Below, in pieces: positions 21,776 to 31,351 of a stretch of DNA of 64,000 nucleotides (its first letter is position 1; the number at the start of each line of letters is the position of its first letter). A model generated the notes under the pieces. The model ran no database searches. It was given only the letters and a program-made list of their open reading frames with translations, and was not told the origin of the DNA. Source of the DNA: Ctena decussata (Eukaryota > Mollusca > Bivalvia > Lucinida > Lucinidae); assembly GCA_963989385.1 (NCBI GenBank), contig OZ022511.1, positions 3,782,001-3,846,000 on the forward strand, in the 5' to 3' direction. The position numbers were made by a program, and so were the translations under genes.

Positions 21776-22271
21776 GTGAAAAGAAGAAACTTACCCCTGT
21801 ATATTTGTTCAGTATTTAGGTCTTTATTACTCATAAGAATCCAGTTATTTGATAACATAGCCCAACCCATCCACTCTATGCAGGGTGGATTTCAACAAAA
21901 CCTTGGGTGCCTTATGACCTCGTTCCTACTAAGAGAATCTATGGGTTTTGCAAAAGAAAATAGTAGTAAACTATTTGTATGTTGAGTGCACATGAAGTTG
22001 TCATTTTATCAGATAATATATTTGTAAACATTCACCCTTTGAACTAGATTACAGTCAAATTGCTCCCCTTTCGAAATTGCGTAGATATTTTAGAAGCGTA
22101 GTAATATCTCAAGAAATAGTCCCGTAGAAGGTATAAAAGACCTCCCCTGGCAGGAAAGCGCGGAGTTGGATTTTAGATTTGGATTTGAACTTGATTGTGT
22201 AGAACTTGGCTGAATGGGATACCTGGGTTGTTAGAAGTAGATAATAAAAAATGTAGAAACTATACGATCAC

Positions 22272-23872
22272 TTGTTATTCATTAGATCCCTCCTGGGGAC
22301 TGTGGGACACTTAGATGTTAAAAAGGCGTTTGATCACGTGTGGCACGAAGGTCTATTTTATAAGCTATACAATTCAGGAATATGTAAATTAATCTATTAT
22401 CTTATTGTTAATATGTACACAGATATGTACAGCTGCGTAAAAGGTCAATGTCATAAATCGTATTGGTTCCCTGTATTACAAGGTACACGCCAAGGCGGCG
22501 TATTGTCGCCGTTCTTGCAGCTCTTTTATATAATCAGCTAGAATCGTCGGGGCTAGGTTTCTGCATGTATGATATCAATTGTTGTTCTCCATCAGTCGCT
22601 GATGATATGCTTTTGGGATCTTATTCAAGGATCGGTTTAGACAAGATGATGAACATTTGCTTTGGGTACTCGGTAAAATGGCGGTATCTATATAATGCAT
22701 TAAAATGCTTAGTAATTGTTTTTAATGAAAGTAAGAATGCTTATCAGAAGTCAAATCGAACATGGATGCTTGGAAATGATCAAGTCGATGAGGGTACGAA
22801 ATATGTACATTTGGGTGTTAGATGTGATAAGTATATGTCGATCGATGAAAATGTCAAACTAGCAACAAATAATTTTTAAGCCTGTCTAATTGTGGAATTT
22901 ACGAAGAGGGACTTAATCCCATGTCAATAAAGCATATATATAATTCGGTTGTTTTACCGAAAGCTCTTTACGGTTGCGACTTATGGTCAAACATATTACC
23001 AAAACATATTGTGTCTTTGGAACGCGCACATCGTTTTTGTGTTAAATTCATGCAGTTGTTACCGAAGAACGTCAGCACTGATGTTGCTTTGTCATTAATT
23101 GGAATGCAACCTATCGAAGCCGAAATAGATTATAGAAAACTGGTTTTTTTTTTGGACAACTATGTCTTCTGCCCGGGTATTAGAGAATAAAAGAGGTGTT
23201 CCTTCATAGGCTTGTTCACTGCAATAGCAGTTTGATGTCCCCCATAAACAAGGTTTTCTACCTGACATTGTTCGTATTTTGGATAAATACTCCATGTCAC
23301 ATGTTTTCAGTGGTTTTGTTGAAAATGGGTCTTTCATGACCAAAAATGCTTGGAAAAAAGTTATAAGACAGACTATAGATAACTTTTACAGTAATGACCT
23401 GATGTCTAGGGTATCCACTGTTAACTCATACAATCGTATTCTCAAAATTCATGTGGACATTACCTTTGGGCCACACGTATTGTGGAAACTGTCTAAGGAT
23501 TATCCTAGGTTCAAAGGGCTGGTACAAGTAGCTATACGCCTACTACGCATGTTGTTCTCCGGAAAATGGTTTCGGAAATGTTATAATTGTGATGAGACAA
23601 ATATGTTACTAACAGAACACTTGTTGCTGTATTGTCCTAACACGGATAGTTTTAGGAAAGTTCTGTGGCATAGACTACTCGGCCGATTTGGGGTACGGTT
23701 TTATAATAAATTTAAGGCTTTGTCCCCATCTGATCAGATAGATGGACTGTTTTCGGGGTGTTTTGATTTTCTGACTGATGAAGAAGATCGATGGGAAATT
23801 TTAAAACTCTTTATATCATCTTTAAAAATGATACAAAATAATGTAAAGCTTAGTTTTACGAGTCTAACATAG
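22272..23872 (+). pseudogene. LINE reverse transcriptase remnant with frameshifts
   Basis: Four successive frames join into one non-LTR RT C-terminal half: HLDVKKAFDHVW (motif A, about 22308-22343), LQGTRQGGVLSP (about 22477-22512), VADDMLL (catalytic Asp pair, 22595-22615), then YLYNALKC, LYGCDLWSN and a CYNCDE...LLTEHLLLYCP zinc-knuckle-like segment near 23578-23640. At least three frameshifts or stops break it (near 22500, 22880 and 23190). The 5' half with endonuclease is missing. It resembles the longer copy at 31352-34042 in domain order. Not functional as it stands. Confidence 0.85.
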
Positions 23873-23945
23873 CTCACTGATTGAAGTTCTGAATAATATG
23901 TCTATTTTTGAAGTTGTATACATTGTTATTTATCTTGCAGAGCTG

Positions 23946-24059
23946 TCCCGGCAAGCACATCGCGTCTGGGTGACGTCGTACTGACGTCGTTGAGACTTTA
24001 TCACGTCGCATTGGCGTCAGTGCGGCGTCGTTCCGACAACGTCATGTGCCTGCTGGGGT
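23946..24059. mobile_element. CCCAGCAGGCACA-type repeat, GACGT-rich
   Basis: CCCGGCAAGCACATCGCGTC at the left pairs with CATGTGCCTGCTGGGG at the right. Inside are repeated GACGTC/GGCGTC motifs at 9-12-bp spacing. Confidence 0.65.
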
Positions 24060-24267
24060 AGATGTGAAGTGTCTGATGTTAAGTCATAGACGATAACTAG
24101 CTGGTACGTGTTGTGGCCTCTTATAAGGGTTGTCCAACAAATGTGGTTCTGATGATGAGTTGCTGTATGTCTGTGTGCAAAGTAAGCGAGACTGTCCGAG
24201 GCTATCTTCCGTTGGTTCTCCTTGTCACGACTTTGCTTTGGCTATTTCTCGAAGACGTGACAGTATC

Positions 24268-24355
24268 CCAGCGGGCGCGTGGCATCGTGATGACGTCGTA
24301 CTGGCGACCACGTCGCGTCAGTCGACGTCAGTGCGACGCCATGCGCCTGCTGGAA
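24268..24355. mobile_element. CCCAGCAGGCACA-type repeat, second copy 200 bp away
   Basis: TCCCAGCGGGCGCGTGGCAT and CCATGCGCCTGCTGGAA ends with GATGACGTCGTACTGGCG and GTCGACGTCAGTGCGACG inside. Closest relative is the copy at 23946-24059. Confidence 0.65.
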
Positions 24356-24494
24356 CAGTACTAATTGTCTTCGTTTTTGGTTTTAAATGATCTAAACATG
24401 ATATGTCTCTCATCCCATACCTTATATTTCGTTTCGGTAAGGTATGGGACATGGGACATGGGCTATTACTTTAGGATACGCTAGAAGTTCAAGT

Positions 24495-24654
24495 TATGTT
24501 TAGTAGTATCATGAGTATCATACTCATATCTCCATGCTGATGTTGAGTGACAATCTGGTCTCGCTGCAGTCAAGGTTGTCACTCGCATCAGCATGGAATG
24601 CATTTAAACATCGTGTAATGGTAATATAGTCAGTAATAAATAATATGAATCATA
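24495..24654. repeat. 148-bp satellite, first unit
   Basis: The unit contains inverted arms TCCATGCTGATGTTGAGTGA ... GCATCAGCATGGA, followed by ATTTAAACATCGTGTAATGG and AATAATATGAAT. It continues to the right of the insertion at 24655-25811. Confidence 0.8.
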
Positions 24655-25811
24655 ACTAGAGCAAGTGAGCAGGGGCTCACGTATACCCCCGGCCAGTGCC
24701 ACCGCCTAATATTAAAGCATATGTTACCAAACAGACAGACAGACGATGGACGATCTATAACATACCCAGTGAAAGGACTATAGACAAATACCAAAGGGTT
24801 CCATTAAAAGAATATCAAATTTAACATAAAATTTAAACACAAATTTACATAAAACTTTAATGTCTGTGACCTTGACCTAAAGTCAGCAGCAGCATCCAAA
24901 TGATTTGAACTGATCAGTTTCCACCTTGCAGTAAACCTACTAACAAAGCAAAAAGTTCCAATCAAGTATACTGAAATATACGGTAAGCAAAAAGTACAAC
25001 TTAACAAACCACAATGGTACACAAATTCCTGCGTATCTGACCTTGACCTTAGGTCAGCAGCAGTATCCAGATGATGCAAACTAATATGTATCTCTCCTGT
25101 AGTAACATTAAGCACATAAGAACAAGTTCCAGTAAAGGCTTTCAGAAAGACAGAGCAAAAACAGAAACTTAACGCAAAACTTTAACGCAGCTATTGTACA
25201 AATTTCAATGTCTGTGACCTTGACCTTAGGACAGCAGTAGCAGCATGTAGATGATGCAAACTAAATAGTATCCATCCTCAGCTAAAATACTAAGCGCCAT
25301 TGAACAAGGTCTGGAGAATTGAAGGAAATGAAAAAAACTTAACACAAAACTTTAACGCAAATGTTAATGCTATTGTACTAACTTCAAAGTCTGTGACCTT
25401 GACCTTAGGACAGCAGCAGCATGTAGATGATGCAAACTAATTAGTATCCATCCTCAGCTAAAACATTAAGCATCAATGAACAAGGTCATGATAAAAGAAG
25501 CATACCAAAAAAACTTAACAAAAACTTTAACGCAGCTATTGTACAAATTTCTAAGTCTGTGACCTTGACCTTCGGACAGCAGTAGCAGCATCTAGACGAT
25601 GTTAATTAATCAGTATCCATCCTCTAATAAAATAATAAACATCTATGAACAAGTTCTTGTTAACAGAAATAGAATAAAAAACTTAACGCAAAACTTTAAC
25701 GCAAATGTTAACTTACATACGGACGGACGGACGGACTAACGGAAAGACGGACGAACGGACGGAAAGACAAAAGCTATATACCCCTCGACATACTTCGTAT
25801 GCCGGGGGTAT
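24655..25811. mobile_element. 1.16-kb insertion with internal 175-bp tandem units
   Basis: Splits the satellite, with a possible 7-bp duplication AATCATA (24648-24654, 25812-25818). Near-terminal GTATACCCCCGGCC and GCCGGGGGTATA are inverted. The interior has five units of about 175 bp, each carrying CTGTGACCTTGACCT followed by AGCAGCA and AACTTAACRCAAAACTTTAA. A run of GGACGGACGGAC lies before the right end. No coding capacity. Confidence 0.7.
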
Positions 25812-26540
25812 AATCATAGGTATCGTGCTTATATGGCTATGGTGATGTGAGTGGCAATCTGGTCTCGCCGCAGTCAGGGCTGTCACTCGCATCAGCATGG
25901 AATGCATTTAAGCATCGTGTAATGGTAATATAGTCAGTAATAAATAATATGAATTATAAATATCATAGGTACCGTGTTTGTATGTCCATGCTGATGCTGA
26001 GTGACAATCTGGTCTCGCCGCAGTCAGGGCTGTCACTTGCATCAGCATGGAATGCATTTACACATCGTGTATATAATGGTAATATAGTCAGTAATAAATA
26101 ATATGCATAGGTATCGTGTCTGCATGTCCATGCTGATGTTGAGTGACAATCTGGTCTCGCCGCAGTCAGGGCTGTCACTTGCATCAGCATGGAATGCATT
26201 TAAACATCGTGTAATGGTAATATAGTCAGTAATAAATAATATGAATTCTAAGTATCATAGGTTTCGTGTTTGTATGGCTATGCTGATGTGAGTGACAGTC
26301 TGGACTCGCTATAGTCTAAGCTGTTACTCGCATCAGCGTGGAATGCATTCAAGCATCGTGAAAATCTAATATAGATGGTATTAATAGTATCCATTATAAG
26401 TGTCATGGATATCATGCTTGTTTGTCTATGCTGATTTGAGTGACAGTCTGGACTCGCTGTTGTCTAGGCTGTTACTCACATCGGCGTGGAATGCATTCAA
26501 GCATCATATAGTATGCATTACGGGTATCATGGGTATCGTG
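25812..26540. repeat. 148-bp satellite, five further units
   Basis: Unit starts fall near 25840, 25986, 26127, 26278 and 26428 (spacing about 141-151). Each has the GCATCAGCATGGAATGCATT hairpin arm and CATCGTG; the last two units are the most diverged. Confidence 0.85.
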
Positions 26541-26667
26541 TTTGTATGATACTTTATTTACCATATATGTTTTTCCTTTCTTTTTGCATTATGTGTTCTT
26601 GTCTTTTGTCTTTGTAATTGTATATATGTTCGTTTGTAATATGTATGCTCTCCTGTATTGGAGGAAA

Positions 26668-26695
26668 ATAAAATATCTATCTATCTATCTATCTA
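26668..26695. repeat. (ATCT)n microsatellite
   Basis: About six or seven ATCT/TCTA tetramers, possibly the 3' tail of an unrecognised retroposon after GGAGGAAAATAAAATATCTA. Confidence 0.8.
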
Positions 26696-26857
26696 CCTTA
26701 TTGCTCCGTCACGCTTATGAGACATAAATTGTCAGAAAAAATCGTTGACGATTGTCAGAAAAATCACCGCCTACCGGGACTAAGCAACCATCCAGTGAAA
26801 CTAATGGAAGCCCGTGGGTTGATATTTTCCAGCATGAACAGACACAGATAAAATTTT

Positions 26858-26993
26858 GAGCCGCGACACGAGAAAACCAACAATCATGTTGTGCGCCCAG
26901 CGCAGATTCAGATCAAACTGGGCGGATGCCCAGGCTGATCTGAGTCTGCGCTGGGCGCACAACCACATTGTTGGTTTTCTCGTGTCGCGGCTC
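26858..26993. mobile_element. MITE family A, copy 4 (internal deletion)
   Basis: 136 bp with intact GAGCCGCGACACGAGAAAAC ends and GCGCCCAGCGCAGATTCAG arms but lacking the roughly 100-bp centre present in copies 3 and 6, so it is nearly a pure hairpin. Confidence 0.85.
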
Positions 26994-27124
26994 AAATGAA
27001 ATATTAAAGTATATGGGTAATAATGAAACGTGATTGATTGATTGATTGATTGATTTGTGGCTTATCGTCCACGGTAAACAGCTATGGTCATGTCGGGACG
27101 GTCAGTCAACCTAACCACACTATT

Positions 27125-27310
27125 CCTGGGCAGGCTTAGACCGCCTAAGCGGTTAACCAGTACTAAGTGCACATACTTTCGCCAGTAACTGACAACTGCC
27201 CTTCTTGAATCAGCGGAAGGAGAAACGAAAGTATGTGGCCAGATCGGGGTCGAACCCAGGACCTCTGACGTATGATTCAGGTGCCCTACCGACTGCGCTA
27301 CGCGGCCGGC
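27125..27310 (-). mobile_element. tRNA-derived SINE, minus strand
   Basis: Head on the minus strand GCCGGCCGCGTAGCGCAGTC with B box CTGGGTTCGACCCCGATC; body with GTATGTGCACTTAGTACTGG. Equivalent to 21356-21540. Confidence 0.65.
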
Positions 27311-27320
27311 AATAAAACGT

Positions 27321-27895
27321 GAAAGGAGCCCCTTAGCACTTGATTAAGCGCTGGCCTGCAAAGCTAGCGATCCTAGTTCGATTCCTGCTGTAGGCAGAAA
27401 CCTTTTCCATCCTAAACGGGTTTCCATTGCATACTTCCTTTCATTATGACCCTCCAGTGGGGTATAATGTGAGAAGCGCGGTGGCTCAGTGGTTAGTGCA
27501 CTTGACTCTGACGCCAGAGGTCGTGGGTTCGAGCCTCACCAAGGGTGAAATCTTCCTATGTCCGAACGCGTTTTTCTAGCATCATTTGCAGGGATGATGC
27601 TAACAAGTGTACCGTCCTTCGGATCGGGACGTTAACTGGAGGCCCTCTGTGCAGGGAGAGTCATCCCCTGTGCAGGTTAAAGATCCCTACTATAGCTACA
27701 CGGCTATATGTAGGCTTTCATCCTGCAACACTGGAGTGTACAAAAGTACACCTGCTCATAATACTCTGAAAAGAGGGTGTAGCAGTAAATATAGAAAGAA
27801 AGAAAGAAAGGGTATCTATATAGGTCACTGGACCCTCCCATCGACCTTATATGTCTGACATACTGTTGAAAATGACGTAACATTCATTCATCCAT
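27321..27895 (+). mobile_element. tRNA-derived SINE, plus strand, split by a second SINE
   Basis: Parts 27321-27465 and 27811-27895 rejoin to match 21548-21775. The break falls in CCAGTGGGGTAT|CTATATAGGTC. Confidence 0.65.
27466..27810 (+). mobile_element. nested tRNA-derived SINE with AGAA tail
   Basis: Head GCGCGGTGGCTCAGTGGTTA, then GTGCACTTGACTCTGACGCC and B box CGTGGGTTCGAGCCTCACC; body includes CCGTCCTTCGGATCGGGACG and AAGATCCCTACTATAGCTAC, ending in (AGAA)n. GGTAT is duplicated at both edges (27461-27465, 27811-27815), and the undisturbed target is in the relative at 21548-21775. Boundaries are therefore well supported. Confidence 0.85.
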
Positions 27896-28169
27896 GAAAT
27901 GTGAAAAGAAGAAACTTACCCCTGTATATTTGTTCAGTATTTAGGTCTTCTGTGTGTCCATTCGTGTTGATAGCGTGACCAAATATGTCAATGTAAACAT
28001 TTATACAAAGTTTGAGCAAATGACATCAATGGTCAGTTTACAGATTACACAAAGGATTATTTTGATTGTGTACATGAATATACCGTAAATTGTATAGTTC
28101 TCTTACATACCTGAACAACATGATAAAGTTCATAGCCCGTTACAGATATCTACTGACCCAGTTCGTGAA

Positions 28170-28583
28170 TCTACAAGATTACCTGTGAAACTAAAATTAG
28201 TAACTGATACCTATATTTTACAAGACAAGAGATCTCGGTTTCAAGGCCAGAGTCAATCTGCTATATGTTACCTATGTAAAGCAGCTGATGAGACACTTGA
28301 ACATTTTATACTACAGTGTAGAATTTTAGAACCTATTAGGCAAAATGTCATAAGTGAAATTGACAATCTATGTGTTGAACGTTATGGTAGATCGTTTTAC
28401 GACCACCCTGTCAATCTGCAGTTGCAGTTCATCCTGGATGCAAGTAAAGGACATTATGGAACAATACAGTCATATCGCTACTGACCATATCTTAAAAATT
28501 GAGTACCAAGGTCGTAGACTCTGTTACCTGTTACATGGAGCTCGGCAACGTATATTAAACAGTATTGCCCTGAATAAGAAATG
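28170..28583 (+). pseudogene. LINE C-terminal fragment
   Basis: Encodes LVTDTYILQDKRSRFQ, then CYLCKAADETLEHFILQC (zinc-knuckle-like CxxC...HxxxxC) and, after a frameshift near 28450-28490, EYQGRRLCYLLHGARQRILN. Equivalent to the last quarter of the ORF at 31352-34042 but from a different copy. The RT core is missing. Confidence 0.72.
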
Positions 28584-28688
28584 AGCAGCAGTAGGCCATA
28601 GTAAAATATGCAGCATAGTGATGATTTTATCGTTATATGGTTTTATGTTTTAAAACCACTTGGTGAATATCCTCTGAGAAGATATTTG

Positions 28689-29679
28689 TATGGAAAGCCA
28701 TAGGTGTCTTAAGGTGATATTCTACATGGTAACAGGTGAACTTTATATAATATTAAGTGCAACTTATAAAACAATAAGTGGTTTAGCTATGGTACTACGT
28801 TACTTTTACGTAGCACTAGACACCCAGGAATATATGCTTTGTTATGGTGAAAGTTATTAACGAAAGATTTTCATTTGAAAAAAAGACATACATACCTTAA
28901 TTTTCCGATTTTACGCCAGTTTTATCATTTGTTTACACGGTCTCTAATGACGCTTTCCCACAATTCTTTGTAAAACCGGCGAAAAGCATAACGTTAACAT
29001 ACGCATGCAGAATACCGCAATAACACATTGTAGGTATTGATTATGTATGCATATCAAACACACCTAATATTATATAAAAAGCACCTGGTTATCTATCACG
29101 ACCACCCAATGCTATGCAAAAGCAACTCGATACCGTAGCAATACCACTTACTGTTTTATAATTTGCACCTAATTTTATTAAACAGCACATGGTTACATAC
29201 CAAGTGCACCAAGTGCTATGCCAGTGTAACTTGCTATCATAGCAAAACCACTTATTGTTTTATAATATGCATCAAATAATACATACTGCACCTGGTAATA
29301 TATCGAGTTCACTCAGTGATATGTTAAAGTAACTTTGTACAATAGCAAAACCACTTTTAGTTTTATAATTTGACCTTATAGTATATAAATTGCACCTGGT
29401 TATATATCAAGTCCAACCTATACTATGCAAAAGTAACTTGGTACCATGGCAAAAGCACTTACTGGTTTATAAATTGCACCTAATATTATACAAACTGCAC
29501 CTTGTAATATATCACATCCACCCAGTGCTATGTTAAAGTAACTTTGTGCAATAGCAAAACCACTCATTGCTTTATAATTTGCACCTAATACTATATAAAG
29601 TTGACCTATTATTGCGTAAATAATCACCTTAAGACACCTATGGCTTTTCATATTAAGACACCTATGGCTTTCCATACCA
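28689..29679. mobile_element. 1-kb TIR element with internal 104-bp tandem repeats
   Basis: GTATGGAAAGCCATAGGTGT then CTTAAGGTGAT at the left, and the complement at the right with its outer part doubled (ACACCTATGGCTTTTCATATT then ACACCTATGGCTTTCCATAC, shown here in separate pieces). Inside are five units of about 104 bp built around AATAGCAAAACCACTT, TTATAATTTGCACC and TGCACCTGGT, and an inverse copy of dispersed repeat D at about 28893-29035. No coding capacity and no clear duplication. Confidence 0.65.
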
Positions 29680-29769
29680 TTCTATAACACACGTCAATTT
29701 CCATTCTAAATCGATTGTTCACTGAGTACTGGCTTTATTTACGTTTTGTCTCGGCGGACATATGCATAT

Positions 29770-30005
29770 GAGCCGCGACACGAGAAAACAAACAATGTGA
29801 ATGTGCGCCCAGCGCAGATTCAGGTCAGCCTGGGCATTCAACCAGTCTGACCAGAGTCTTCGCTTTGCGCTTGAAGTGTAGCTTAAGGCCTAAGCTACCT
29901 CCATGCGGACTGCGAAGACTCTGTTCAGACTGGGCGGATGCCCAGGCTGATCTGAGTCTGCGCTGGACGCACGGCCACATTGTTGGTTGTCTCGTGTCGC
30001 GGCTC
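29770..30005. mobile_element. MITE family A, copy 5
   Basis: GAGCCGCGACACGAGAAAAC ... GTCTCGTGTCGCGGCTC with exact tetramer duplication ATAT (29766-29769, 30006-30009). Full-length body. It ends 30 bp before a Harbinger-like element. Confidence 0.9.
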
Positions 30006-30035
30006 ATATGTGTATTTGCATTATTTTGACGTTTA

Positions 30036-31275
30036 GGGACCGACCATTTGATATTCTGGGGGGGGGCCTGGTATTCTTGATGGAGACACGACATTTTATT
30101 TCACTGGCCTCTGGAAACAATTTCTTTTTTTTTCACCATGTGGGAGCTAATTTATTTTTTTTACAAACTAACTCAAACAGGTTATTTTTTTTTTTTTTAA
30201 TTTTATAGCTGAACTATCAGATCCTTGTTTACTCGACCTTAATATCCTTTTATTTTACCCACATCAGTATTTTTAGACCTTTTTTCTCACAAAAAGAACA
30301 TGGTGCTGTCTTTAACCAGGCCAAGGGCATGGCTTAGATTGCTTTTGCAAATCATTGCCTGGAGCATGTTACTCTTTTCATCTAAGGTACAGATATAAAC
30401 ATCCCTGTATGAGTTTGGCAAAAAATTAGGCTTTAAATTAGGGATATTTTGGCCAAAATTTAGGGCTATTTTGGCAAAGTTTTAGGGCTAACATTAGGAA
30501 TTTAATTTTTTTTTCTATCCCCAATATATGGCTAGCCATGCTTATTCGTACTTTAGAAAGTTTGATAAATACTTACATGATAGAGTCACATTACTTACAT
30601 GATAGAGTCACATTATACATGAATGGCCATTAATAAAATGGTTGAAAGTTATGTGTTAAGAAGTTAACAAAGGGGGGTCTGGGGGGCACAGCCCCCCAGA
30701 AGCTAAAGCAATTTCCCAATTTCAATGGCAATTTTAAGACTGGAAACAATAGAGAAAAACTAGGAATGATTATAAAAATAGGGTTTTTATATTAGGACTT
30801 TTGCCTTTTAGAGTGTTTATTGTGCCATAATGGTTTTGTCTCCCATAAGCTAGTGACTCTTTTGCAATTTAGTTTTAGTGGAAACATTTACTTAGTAATG
30901 TGGCAGATCAATAATACATGTATGTGAATGTTGTATAGGATGTTTTTGTAAATGTATGCACATGCGGGCCCGCTGGTGTAAATCAATTTTAGATAATATT
31001 AAAATATTACTATAAATATGGGGGTCTGGGGGCGCAGCCCCCCAGAAGCCAGAGGCATTATAAAAACTCTATTCCAATGGAATTATCTGCAGACAATATT
31101 TTTTTTTTTTTTTTTTTGGGTGGAGACAGGTTATTTTTTTCTCTTACTTTTGAGGCCAGATTATTTTTTTGAACCCCCTTATGAACCAGGATATTTTTTT
31201 CTTGCATATCCAAAGACAGGAAATTTTTTTGATAAATATACCAGGCCCCCCCCAGAATATCAAATGGTCGGTCCC
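30036..31275. mobile_element. 1.24-kb Harbinger-like non-autonomous transposon
   Basis: TIRs GGGACCGACCATTTGATATT (left) and its inverted complement (right), each followed inward by a G/C run and CCTGGTAT. TTA flanks both sides (30033-30035, 31276-31278); 3-bp TWA duplications and G-rich ends are typical of PIF/Harbinger. The right subterminal zone has four CAGG(T/A)-type motifs each followed by 7 or more T. Two GTCTGGGG-GGGC-GCAGCCCCCCAGA hairpins lie near 30677-30701 and 31024-31047. The ORF through the poly-T zone is a by-product, and no transposase is visible. Confidence 0.78.
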
Positions 31276-31351
31276 TTATTTATATTGGTTATTTGCCATT
31301 TAGCTATACTGTTTATCGGGGAAATACCCATGTTCCTACCTGTGCTGTTGA

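Larger units (their letters stand above)
17693..21827 (+). repeat. duplicated block, copy 1 (split by a 3.1-kb transposon)
   Basis: 17693-18250 plus 21354-21827 match 26798-27949 in order and direction: AACTAATGGAAGCCCGTGGG, a family A MITE, GAAACGTGATTGATT, the GTCATGTCGGGACGGT segment, a minus-strand SINE head, a plus-strand SINE and a common end at TTCAGTATTTAGGTCTT. Copy 1 has gained the CACTGTTG element and a 17996-18135 insert. Parts of the block (the GGGACGGT segment) also occur at 42470-42530, so it may be a composite repeat rather than a recent segmental duplication. Confidence 0.75.
26798..27949 (+). repeat. duplicated block, copy 2
   Basis: Same order as copy 1 (17693-18250 plus 21354-21827) but without the 3.1-kb element. 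It preserves the empty target AGGCT at 27132-27136. Its plus-strand SINE is split by another SINE, and its family A MITE is internally deleted. Confidence 0.75.
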
